Of a stretch of DNA of 64,000 nucleotides, positions 53,500 to 60,722 are shown piece after piece (the stretch's first letter is position 1; the number at the start of each line of letters is the position of its first letter). The stretch is from positions 1 to 64,000 of the forward strand of contig DXLX01000043.1 in NCBI GenBank assembly GCA_019414515.1. Direction: 5' to 3'. This DNA is from Collinsella sp. GTDB taxonomy: Bacteria > Actinomycetota > Coriobacteriia > Coriobacteriales > Coriobacteriaceae. The notes beneath the pieces were generated by a model. That model was not told where the DNA came from and did not search any database. It saw only the letters and a program-made list of their open reading frames with translations. The translations under genes and the position numbers were made by a program.

Positions 53500-54714
53500 T
53501 TACCGTGCATTAAAAACGTAGCGGTCCAGGCGGTCGCACGCTTCCCTTACGCGCGAAAGCGGCAGCGCCAGATTCACGCGAATGTGGCAGGGCCCGTGGA
53601 ACGGGCGGCCGTCCTGATATCCCACGCCCACGCGCGCCCCCTCGTCGAGCAGCCACTGAATATCGCGGCCATGCTCGCGGCACCACTCGGCGCAGTCAAC
53701 AAACACCATGTACGTGCCCTGCGGACGCGAATAAGACACGCCCTCAAAATGCTCGTCCACGTAATTGCAGAAGTACTCGATATTGCCGGCAAGCACCTGG
53801 TTGAGCTCGTCCACCCACTCGTAGCCTTGCGGCTGGTAGGCACCGATAAGCGCATGCATGGAGAGGACGTTCATCTCGTTGTAGTGAGTCTTGTTGGACA
53901 CGGCGCACACGCGGTCGCGCAGCGTCTCGTTGTAGATGATGTGGTAGCTGCCGACCAGACCCGCCAGGTTAAACGTCTTGCTCGGCGCATAGAGGGCGAC
54001 CGTGCGCATGCGAGCATCCTCGCTCACCGACTGCGTCGGGATATGCTTGTGTCCCGGCAGGATGATATCGGACCAAATCTCGTCCGAGATCACCACGCAA
54101 TCGTGCTGGCGATAGATGTCCATGGCGCGCTCAATCTCGTCGCGCTCCCATACGCGGCCGCAGGGATTGTGCGGCGAGCAGAACACCGCGGCATGGATGT
54201 GGTTTTGGGCGAGTTTGCGCTCCATGTCCTCAAAGTCCATGCGCCACACGCCCTGGTCGTCAAGTTTAAGCGGGCTGTGGACAATACGATAACCCGCGGC
54301 TTCGATAGACTTGGTAAAACCAATGTAGGTGGGGCTATGGACCAGCACCGCATCGCCCGGCTGGACATACGCGCGCAACGTCGACACGACCCCGCCCAGC
54401 ACGCCGTTTTCGTAGCCAATATGTTCAGGGCGCAGGCCCTCGACGCCATTGCGGCGGCCCTGCCATTCGATGATGCGGTCGAAGTACTCGGGGCGCGGAT
54501 TGAAATAGCCAAACATGGGGTGCTGGGCACGCTGAATGATGTGCTCCTGGACCGTGGGCACCGTGGCAAAATTCATGTCGGCCACCCACATGGGAATGCG
54601 GTCGAAGCCCTCGTCGGGTGCGTTCGGAGCCATACCGGGGATCTCACCCCAAGAGTCAACGGCGATGGAGTCCATGCCGTGGCGGTCGATAAGCGAGCTA
54701 AAGTCGTATTTCAT
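53500..54714 (-). CDS. PatB/MalY-type PLP aminotransferase (cystathionine beta-lyase-like)
   Basis: A 404-residue fold-type I PLP enzyme of the MalY/PatB group, which cleaves C-S bonds of cystathionine or cysteine conjugates. The group is recognised by the start YDFSSLIDRHG, WVADMNFATVP, FGYFNPRPEYFDRI, SPHNPCGRVW and VVISDEIWSDI; the PLP lysine is in APSKTFNLAGL. The start at 54714 follows GGGAGCTC; an ATG 48 nt upstream has no ribosome site. Single gene. Confidence 0.9.
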   Translation of the reverse strand: MKYDFSSLIDRHGMDSIAVDSWGEIPGMAPNAPDEGFDRIPMWVADMNFATVPTVQEHIIQRAQHPMFGYFNPRPEYFDRIIEWQGRRNGVEGLRPEHIGYENGVLGGVVSTLRAYVQPGDAVLVHSPTYIGFTKSIEAAGYRIVHSPLKLDDQGVWRMDFEDMERKLAQNHIHAAVFCSPHNPCGRVWERDEIERAMDIYRQHDCVVISDEIWSDIILPGHKHIPTQSVSEDARMRTVALYAPSKTFNLAGLVGSYHIIYNETLRDRVCAVSNKTHYNEMNVLSMHALIGAYQPQGYEWVDELNQVLAGNIEYFCNYVDEHFEGVSYSRPQGTYMVFVDCAEWCREHGRDIQWLLDEGARVGVGYQDGRPFHGPCHIRVNLALPLSRVREACDRLDRYVFNAR

Positions 54715-54825
54715 GCTGAGCTCCCGTGCAAAGTGATTGTTTTGGTAGGCGTTATTGTCCACCAGCGTGGGCGGTTTTGGCGCGGAGTTTGGCGCTTAAT
54801 TTGACGGGTGCGGACGAATGGCTGG

Positions 54826-55563
54826 TTAGTCTTGCGCGTCGTTGACGGCGACTACGGTTAGCTGGGTTTCGTCGACCGTAAACGATATGTCGAGCCCGGC
54901 GTAGGCCAGATGATAGACGCGGTTTGGCTCGTGCTTGCTGCCCGCGCGGCGCGGATCTTGGCGTAGAACCTCGACCAAGCCAGAAATCTTTGCGGGCGGG
55001 ACCATATCCTGCAGCGCTTGCGGAAACTCAACATCGAGCTCTTGCCACGGAGCATCCTCAATCCAGCCGCCGGTCGCATCCGAGTGGCAATCCGCAAACG
55101 GGATGTAGGGCTTAATGTCGTAGATGGGCGTGCCGTCACGCAGGTCGGCCCCCAATACATGGATGATGGGGCCATCGTCGGTGAACTCGACACGATCGAG
55201 CTTGACGCAGGTGAGACCGATGGGATTAGGGCGAAACGGGCTGCGCGTGGCAAAGACGCCCACGCGCTCGACTCCGCCCAGACGCGGCGGGCGCACGGTT
55301 TTCGACCATTTTGCGTTGGTTCCGGACCTGTCCTGCGACTTGGCATCGGCAGCTATGTCCTTAGCCGTGCCGCCGGGCGTTCCGTTTTCAAAACGCCACA
55401 GCAGCCATAGGTGAGAGAAGGAGTCCAGACCCTCAACCGCTGCATTGGAGGCAAATTCCGGCTCAAAAACGATGCATCCCTGCAGATCAGGTGCCAAAAA
55501 GCTGTTGCGCGGAATGCCGAACTTCTGCGGCAGGTCGGTATGTATGTGTGCAATAGGTTCCAT
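54826..55563 (-). CDS. trmO: tRNA (t6A37)-N6-methyltransferase
   Basis: A TrmO/TsaA (UPF0066) beta-barrel methyltransferase of about 245 residues that N6-methylates threonylcarbamoyladenosine in tRNA-Thr. Motifs: MEPIAHIHTDLPQKFGIPRN at the start, GLDSFSHLWLLWRF, GVFATRSPFRPNPIGLT and IYDIKPYIP. The start is uncertain between the ATGs at 55563 and 55572; family alignment favours the former and neither has a strong ribosome site. It is divergent from the XRE regulator. Confidence 0.9.
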   Translation of the reverse strand: MEPIAHIHTDLPQKFGIPRNSFLAPDLQGCIVFEPEFASNAAVEGLDSFSHLWLLWRFENGTPGGTAKDIAADAKSQDRSGTNAKWSKTVRPPRLGGVERVGVFATRSPFRPNPIGLTCVKLDRVEFTDDGPIIHVLGADLRDGTPIYDIKPYIPFADCHSDATGGWIEDAPWQELDVEFPQALQDMVPPAKISGLVEVLRQDPRRAGSKHEPNRVYHLAYAGLDISFTVDETQLTVVAVNDAQD

Positions 55564-55703
55564 GCCGGCCATTGTACGGCATGGAGGCGTGGGGCGTTGC
55601 GCGCAATTCTTTGTCGCGGCCCCCGTCGTGCAACCAACGGTTGCTTGGAGGGGAGCCGGCCGCCGCGTATACTTAAGCCGCCAACCAGCAGAAAGGAGCC
55701 GCT

Positions 55704-56531
55704 ATGGCCTTTGCAGAAAAGCTCATTGCCATCCGTCGCGCCCATCACCTTACCCAGGAGCAGCTCGCCGCCAAGCTCTTCGTCACACGCCAAGCCGTCA
55801 GCCGTTGGGAGCGCGGCGAAGTCACCCCGGGTATCGACATGATGAAGCTCATTGCCGCCGTAACCGGAGAGCCGCTGCCCCACCTGCTCGAAATGCCCGA
55901 GCATTATTGCCAGAGCTGCGGCATGATACTCACGCCCGACGACTGCGGTACCGATGCTGCGGGCGCCACGACCGACCATTACTGCAAGTGGTGCTACGAC
56001 CACGGCAAGTACACCTACGACACCACCATGGAGGCGATGATCGAGGATTGTGCCCCGCGGCTGGCGCAAAACACCGGCATGTCGCTCGACGAAGCCGTCT
56101 CGCTCATGGGTGCCGTCCTGCCGCAACTGGAGCGCTGGCGCACCGTGCAGGAAAAAGAGGAGCGCTACGGTGCCGAGGCGCGGGCGCGCTATGGCGATGA
56201 GGCTATCGATGCAGCAAACGAAACGTTACTGGACATGGATCCTCATACATGGAACGACATGAAGGAACTTGAACGCGCTATTCTGGGTCAACTCTCGATT
56301 GCCATGGGCGACGGCGATGCGGATGGAAGCGAGGCTCGCATGCTTGTCGCGATGCATCGTCGTTGGATTGGTCTCAACTGGGGACGCGAACCCCAGAACG
56401 AAGCGTACCTGGGCCTCGCCCACGGCTATCTTGCCGACCAGCGCTTTGTTGACTACTACGACAAGCCCTGCGGCACCGGAGCCACGGCGTTTCTGGTCCA
56501 GGCGATCGAGTCGTCGTTGGCGCACGCATAG
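55704..56531 (+). CDS. XRE helix-turn-helix - zinc ribbon - TipAS fusion regulator
   Basis: A 275-residue three-part protein. The N-terminal Cro/CI-type HTH includes HLTQEQLAAKLFVTRQAVSR and WERGEVTPG (about 7-60). Then comes a zinc-ribbon segment, YCQSCGMILTPDDCG ... HYCKWCYDHGKYTYD (about 69-110), and a TipAS-like antibiotic-recognition domain to the end (WNDMKELERAI, YLADQRFVDYYDKPC, GATAFLVQAI). TipAS domains trap thiopeptides and other drugs in TipA-type MerR regulators; here the DNA-binding domain is XRE instead. It probably senses a small molecule. The start follows GAAAGGAG. Confidence 0.8.
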   Translation: MAFAEKLIAIRRAHHLTQEQLAAKLFVTRQAVSRWERGEVTPGIDMMKLIAAVTGEPLPHLLEMPEHYCQSCGMILTPDDCGTDAAGATTDHYCKWCYDHGKYTYDTTMEAMIEDCAPRLAQNTGMSLDEAVSLMGAVLPQLERWRTVQEKEERYGAEARARYGDEAIDAANETLLDMDPHTWNDMKELERAILGQLSIAMGDGDADGSEARMLVAMHRRWIGLNWGREPQNEAYLGLAHGYLADQRFVDYYDKPCGTGATAFLVQAIESSLAHA

Positions 56532-56582
56532 ACCGCGGCAGCTTTGGGTATTTCAATCAAAACCTCAACCGATTGGAGACCT

Positions 56583-56828
56583 ATGGCTACTGATCATGAG
56601 CTCGCGCTGTACGTTATGACCGGCTGCCCGTATTGCATAAAGGTCAAGCGCTTTCTGGCCGATAACGGCGTGACCATCCCTGAGCGCAACATCTCGACCG
56701 ACCCCGATGCCGAGCAGACGCTCATCGCCGTCGGCGGAAAACGCCAGGTTCCCTGCCTGTTCATCGACGGCAAGCCACTCTACGAGTCGAGCGACATCAT
56801 CGCGTGGGTACAGGAGAACCTACTCTAA
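56583..56828 (+). CDS. Glutaredoxin
   Basis: An 81-residue thioredoxin-fold protein with the dithiol active site TGCPYCIKVK at residues 11-20, the cis-Pro loop KRQVPCLF and the C-terminal GKPLYESSDIIAWVQENL. Such proteins reduce disulfides, usually with glutathione or a low-molecular-weight thiol. The start at 56583 follows TTGGAG. It lies 51 bp after the TipAS regulator, in the same direction, and may share its transcript. Confidence 0.85.
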   Translation: MATDHELALYVMTGCPYCIKVKRFLADNGVTIPERNISTDPDAEQTLIAVGGKRQVPCLFIDGKPLYESSDIIAWVQENLL

Positions 56829-56864
56829 CGCTCGCGTTGCGACCGGCTCGCCCCAACCTATACG

Positions 56865-56935
56865 ACCCAAACATGTACACCAGCATCCAAAGTCGACATT
56901 TTTCGACATCTTTGGATGCTGGCGTACAACTTTTG
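56865..56935 (+). repeat. Palindromic repeat, family D (copy 1)
   Basis: GTACACCAGCATCCAAAG (56875-56892) and CTTTGGATGCTGGCGTAC (56910-56927) form an 18-bp dyad with one mismatch and a 17-nt loop. The element plus flanks, about 70 bp, recurs in the same orientation at 57941-58011. Confidence 0.85.
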
Positions 56936-57029
56936 GGTAGCCATGGACGCTCTTAACCGGCTAATTGTTTGAGGCGACCTTTGGATTATGGCTGTTTGAT
57001 GCCTCGGGAAAGAGTTTCCGAGGGAGCAA

Positions 57030-57257
57030 TGGTCAAAAAAGGGCAAATATGAGTACTGCTACCTGTTTAGTAGCAGCAATTTTGATCATTTCAGGAACTA
57101 TTCAACGTTCCACTCGTCCGCAGACGACGTTATTTCTCCTCATATGTTCAATAAACGTAGCTCTTAATGGGAACAAATCTCATCAGGAGCTACTATTTAT
57201 AGCAAAATAAATGCAACCATAATTGCAACAGTACTCATATTTGCCCTTTTTTGACCA
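57030..57257. repeat. 228-bp element with perfect 29-bp terminal inverted repeats (MITE-like)
   Basis: The 29 bases at 57030-57058 (TGGTCAAAAAAGGGCAAATA...) are exactly the reverse complement of 57229-57257. About 170 AT-rich bp lie between, with no gene; an inner hairpin CTGCTAC/GTAGCAG is at 57056-57076. Flanks continue imperfectly as GAGGG on both sides. It looks like a miniature transposable element or a very large transcript hairpin. Confidence 0.75.
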
Positions 57258-57359
57258 CGACCCTCCAGAATAGTCCCTGAGAACGACACTAAATGACAAA
57301 ATCCGGCACTTGGACGTTCTTGTATGACTAGCCATTGAAGGACACCCAACGACTACTCC

Positions 57360-57386
57360 AATTCGCGACACACTGTGTCGCGAATT
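57360..57386. terminator. Perfect 27-bp palindrome
   Basis: AATTCGCGACAC, ACT, GTGTCGCGAATT: 12-bp arms and 3-nt loop. It may be a terminator-like hairpin, operator or repeat end; no neighbouring gene explains it. The rest of 57258-57583 has no gene I can support, apart from a decayed family B fragment near 57312. Confidence 0.5.
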
Positions 57387-57583
57387 AAGCTGGTCCCACT
57401 ATCGAAGACCGGTGAGAGCTCCTGCCCAGAATCTCGATAGCTTAATAAAACGCTCCCCTCCGGAAGTTCAACGAGCATCCAAATTCCAAGCTGAAAAGCA
57501 AAGGAGTATCGAAGCCGTCAATGCTCATTTCCTATCGAGCAGGCGGATCAAAACAAGCTAATTAGCCCGATAAACTGCTTGTA

Positions 57584-57611
57584 TTTTTGTCTACAAAACT
57601 GTATACAAAAA
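57584..57611 (+). promoter_or_regulatory. Candidate operator of the antitoxin-like gene
   Basis: TTTTTGT, C, TACA, AAAC, TGTA, T, ACAAAAA: an imperfect 28-bp dyad 52 bp upstream of the start codon, consistent with autoregulation by a ribbon-helix-helix protein. Confidence 0.5.
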
Positions 57612-57662
57612 AGGGAATCCGAGAACCAGCGCTCGACATTATGTCGATCGATAGGAGACGCT

Positions 57663-57929
57663 ATGGACGCTAAGCAGCTCGAAAAGATGATGGAGTTTGC
57701 TCCCGGAGAGTTGGAGAAAGCCGCGGAGGCATACGAAAAAGATGAGTGGCCGAAGGGTCGCACCATCAAGCTGGGAAGGCCGTCGATCTCCGATGAGCCA
57801 AGCGCTGTTTTATCGGCACGTGTGGGTGAGTCGGTTCTTGAAGCGTTTGACGAGAAGGCGAAGCGCCATGGGCAAACACGCACGGAGCGACTCAGGGAGC
57901 TCATCATGCTCGATGCAATGATTGCCTAG
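57663..57929 (+). CDS. Orphan type II antitoxin-like protein (RHH type)
   Basis: An 88-residue protein: an acidic N-terminal helix (MDAKQLEKMMEFAPGELEKA) then KLGRPSISDEPSAVLSARVGESVLEAFDEKAKRHGQTRTERLRELI, which has the strand-helix-helix pattern of small RHH antitoxins. In relatives such proteins pair with a small toxin gene. No toxin-sized frame is visible beside it, so it is an orphan or its partner has been lost. The start follows ATAGGAG. It lies within an AT-rich, repeat-bracketed region. Confidence 0.65.
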   Translation: MDAKQLEKMMEFAPGELEKAAEAYEKDEWPKGRTIKLGRPSISDEPSAVLSARVGESVLEAFDEKAKRHGQTRTERLRELIMLDAMIA

Positions 57930-57940
57930 TTACCCACCAC

Positions 57941-58011
57941 ACCCAAACATGTACACCAGCATCCAAAGTCGACATTTTTCGACATCTTTGGATGCTGACG
58001 TACAGCTTTTG
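57941..58011 (+). repeat. Palindromic repeat, family D (copy 2)
   Basis: Almost identical to 56865-56935 over about 70 bp (ACCCAAACATGTACACCAGC onward), same orientation, starting 1076 bp later. The two copies bracket the 29-bp inverted-repeat element and the orphan antitoxin-like gene. Confidence 0.85.
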
Positions 58012-58031
58012 CAACATAGTCATTGGGGGTA

Positions 58032-58083
58032 GTCATTGGGGACGTTCTTAAATGACTAGTCGTTAAAGAACGTCCCCAACGAC
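58032..58083. repeat. Intergenic palindromic repeat, family B (copy 3)
   Basis: GTCATTGGGGACGTTCTT (58032-58049) with AAGAACGTCCCCAACGAC as opposing arm and GACTAGTC in the loop, just before the end of the dus gene. Confidence 0.8.
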
Positions 58084-58086
58084 CAA

Positions 58087-59040
58087 CTAGCCGTGGAAGC
58101 GGGCTATGGGTGCAAGCGGCTGCTCGCGAAAGACGCGCTCGACGGCGGCGCGGTATTCGTCGACCTTTTTAGTCTTACGTACGAGCTTGTGAACGGTAGT
58201 GGGGTCGGCGAAAGCGCACTTGGCGTAGAACCACCACTCCTTCATACGAAAGACCGCGTTACCGCCAATCTCTTCTGCATAGGCCGCAAACAGCGTGTCG
58301 TGGAAACGCTGCAGTTCGGCTACCGTGGCAGCGGGACCGCCGTTGACCATGCGAGCCAGAGCGGGGTTCGCAAGCAGGCCGCGTCCCAGCATCACATGGC
58401 GCGTGCCGGGATAGGCCTCCACCAGCGCATCCATATCCTCAAGATCGAAAATGTCGCCGTTATAGGCCACGGGAAACGGCGCACGCTCCAGCGTCTCGCC
58501 GTAAAACTCTTTGCGCGGCGAGCCCGTATAGCGGTCCTTTTGCACGCGCGGGTGCACGATCAGCTCTGCCAACGGTATGCGGCAATACAGATCGAGCACG
58601 CGCTCATACTCGTCATCGCTCTCCAGCCCCAGCCTGGTCTTGACCGATACCGGCAACGGCGAGCGTTCGCACACGTCGCTCAAGAACACCTCAAGTTCGT
58701 CGAGATTACGCAAGAAACCCGAGCCCTTGCCCTTGGCGACAACCGTCCCCGAGGGGCAACCCAAGTTGAGATTGACCTCGCGATAGCCCATGTCGGCGAG
58801 CACCTGTGCCGCCCACACAAACTCGTCCGCGTTCTTGGACATCAGCTGAGGCACTACGTTAAGCCCCTGGTTATTGGCAGGATCGATCTCCTTAAACGCC
58901 TTGCCGCCAAAGCGGTTGCCCACCCGCGGCGGCGGCAAAAACGGCGTGTAATAGCAATCGAGTGCGCCGAAGCACTCCGCATGCACGCGACGGAACACAT
59001 GCCCGGTAATCCCCTCCATGGGGGCCAACGATAGAATCAT
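58087..59040 (-). CDS. tRNA-dihydrouridine synthase family protein
   Basis: A flavin-dependent TIM-barrel enzyme of about 317 residues that reduces uridine to dihydrouridine in tRNA. Motifs: LSLAPMEGITGHVFRRV at the N-terminus, NLNLGCPSGTVVAKGKGSGFL with the catalytic Cys, VKTRLGLES, IVHPRVQKDRYTGSP, YNGDIF and VMLGRGLLANP. The start at 59040 is preferred over 59046 for spacing from GAGAG. Which Dus class (A, B or C) is unclear. Family B and A repeats flank the gene. Confidence 0.9.
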   Translation of the reverse strand: MILSLAPMEGITGHVFRRVHAECFGALDCYYTPFLPPPRVGNRFGGKAFKEIDPANNQGLNVVPQLMSKNADEFVWAAQVLADMGYREVNLNLGCPSGTVVAKGKGSGFLRNLDELEVFLSDVCERSPLPVSVKTRLGLESDDEYERVLDLYCRIPLAELIVHPRVQKDRYTGSPRKEFYGETLERAPFPVAYNGDIFDLEDMDALVEAYPGTRHVMLGRGLLANPALARMVNGGPAATVAELQRFHDTLFAAYAEEIGGNAVFRMKEWWFYAKCAFADPTTVHKLVRKTKKVDEYRAAVERVFREQPLAPIARFHG

Positions 59041-59061
59041 CAACATCTACTCTCAGATCAA

Positions 59062-59090
59062 TGCGGCAAAGGGACTGCCCCTTTGTCACA
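59062..59090. repeat. Intergenic palindromic repeat, family A (copy 5)
   Basis: TGCGGCAAAGGGACTGCC then CCTTTGTCACA, in the upstream region of the dus gene. Confidence 0.75.
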
Positions 59091-59316
59091 TGCATTATGC
59101 CTTGTCCTTGAGGCGGCCCACAAGGCGGAGGCGGTTACTTGACGCCAACCAGCCAACCAGTCGTCGCTGTGCAACGAAGGTGAATGGCGCCCACGATCAA
59201 GCGAGCACCAACAGCACGCTGTTGACCGCCATGTATGAACAACAGACATCCTCCACTCATCTATACTCAAGAGCGTGTGCGCATCGCCCCCGAAAAACGA
59301 TGAGAGTCGAGGCCCC

Positions 59317-60450
59317 ATGCAGCAGCTCACCGAGCAAGAAAAGAAACGCATCCAGCGGTACTGCACATACCCCAAAATCGCAGCGACCGCACTCGTCATG
59401 TCGTTCGTAGCATGCCTATTGATGTTGCCGCTCCAAATGATCAACGATATCGCGTTCCATCAAAAGGAATTCCAACCCGCGGGCATATATACCGCCATCG
59501 CACTCACCGCAATCGAACTCGCCATCTTTTGCTATTGCGCTCTTGCGCCGCGCTTTGGAATGCAGGGCAAACAGTGGAAGGAGCTGCAGGGCAGGCTTGC
59601 GGTGGCCCAGACCAACAAAGACCGCTCCGCGGAGGTCGCCGGTGTGCTCGCCACGCAAGCTGCCGGCCACCTGCTCAAGAACAGTGATAACGATCTCGCG
59701 CGCAACCTGGGCGGCGCCGCGGAGGTCGCCGGCGCCGTAGGGGCAGTCGCCACGGCGGCAGACGTGCTGGCCGAAACCTCGAGCAATGCCGAGGCCATGG
59801 CGGCCGCATACGGCGTTGTGATTCCGAGCGCCAAGAAACAGATTATCGTGCTCATCGCAGTGCCCGCCATTGTGCTGCTTGGCGTCTACATCCCGCAGTT
59901 TGTCCAGGGAAATAACGAGCTTCAGGCAAGAAAGGCTGCAGCCGCCGAGCAGCTCGCCATCGCGCAAGATGCCTTGGAGCCCGTGTGCGAACGCGTCGCG
60001 GCAGACGACCCATACGAGTCGTATCACGACTACGGCTACCGCATTATCGGCTATCTGCGCGACAATGACCTTGGCGCTCAAGCTGCCTATGTCTACCTTT
60101 CTTTTGATGCAGACGGCATGCTCACGGACGTCGATTACGTCAGTCAGATCGACCCCGAGGCAAGCCTCGCAGACAACCTCGCCCGCGCCGAGCAGGATAT
60201 CGCGACGCTCTGCGCCCCGCTCAACGGGTTGGACATTTCCGTTGCCACACCGGGCCTCCTCACGCCATGCAGCCTGTCGGATGAATTTAAACAGACATTT
60301 TTAGCTGGCTCCCTATATGAAGAAATCAGCATCAAGACGGAGGACGAATCTATCAAGTCGTACTACACCTTTGACACCGAGGCCGCAGAAGAATTCGACG
60401 AATACACCCATCCGGAAATTAGGCTCATGCTCTCTGCAAAGAAGAACTAA
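59317..60450 (+). CDS. Three-span membrane protein of unknown function
   Basis: A 377-residue protein. Membrane segments lie at about 24-46, 54-78 and 172-194. Between the second and third is an Ala-rich cytoplasmic stretch (VAQTNKDRSAEVAGVLATQA, LGGAAEVAGAVGAVATAADV) with amphipathic helices. The C-terminal 180 residues are acidic and probably extracytoplasmic, with DDPYESYHDYGYRIIGYLRD. The family is not recognised. The start at 59317 is chosen for GTCGAGG upstream. Single gene, followed by a large inverted-repeat element. Confidence 0.7.
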   Translation: MQQLTEQEKKRIQRYCTYPKIAATALVMSFVACLLMLPLQMINDIAFHQKEFQPAGIYTAIALTAIELAIFCYCALAPRFGMQGKQWKELQGRLAVAQTNKDRSAEVAGVLATQAAGHLLKNSDNDLARNLGGAAEVAGAVGAVATAADVLAETSSNAEAMAAAYGVVIPSAKKQIIVLIAVPAIVLLGVYIPQFVQGNNELQARKAAAAEQLAIAQDALEPVCERVAADDPYESYHDYGYRIIGYLRDNDLGAQAAYVYLSFDADGMLTDVDYVSQIDPEASLADNLARAEQDIATLCAPLNGLDISVATPGLLTPCSLSDEFKQTFLAGSLYEEISIKTEDESIKSYYTFDTEAAEEFDEYTHPEIRLMLSAKKN

Positions 60451-60492
60451 AGGCTTTCGATCTAATTGCCGCTCGCGAACATCGTCTATATC

Positions 60493-60676
60493 TCGAGGTC
60501 TAATACTTTTCCGAGAAGTGAACGACCGTTTTTGGACCCCTGAAGCATCGACATTTTCTGGCGCCAAAACCGCAGGATTTGACTGGCAAAACCGCAGGAA
60601 ATTGCATCACAAAAGCGCCGATGCTTCGGGGGTCTATTTTCACTCGTTCACTTCTCGGAAAAGTATTAGACCTCGA
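60493..60676. repeat. 184-bp element with perfect 33-bp terminal inverted repeats
   Basis: The 33 bases at 60493-60525 (TCGAGGTCTAATACTTTTCC...) are exactly the reverse complement of 60644-60676. Inside, CCCTGAAGCATCG near 60538 and CGATGCTTCGGGGG near 60619 form a second nested dyad, so nearly the whole element can fold into one long hairpin. It holds no gene. It may be a MITE-like element. Confidence 0.8.
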
Positions 60677-60691
60677 ATTCACAAGCCGCTC

Positions 60692-60722
60692 AATGCGACA
60701 AAGGACCGTTCCTTTGCCACGC
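60692..60722. repeat. Intergenic palindromic repeat, family A (copy 6)
   Basis: ATGCGACAAAGGACCGTTCC then TTTGCCACGC, a variant copy abutting the stop codon of the ABC transporter gene. Confidence 0.65.
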
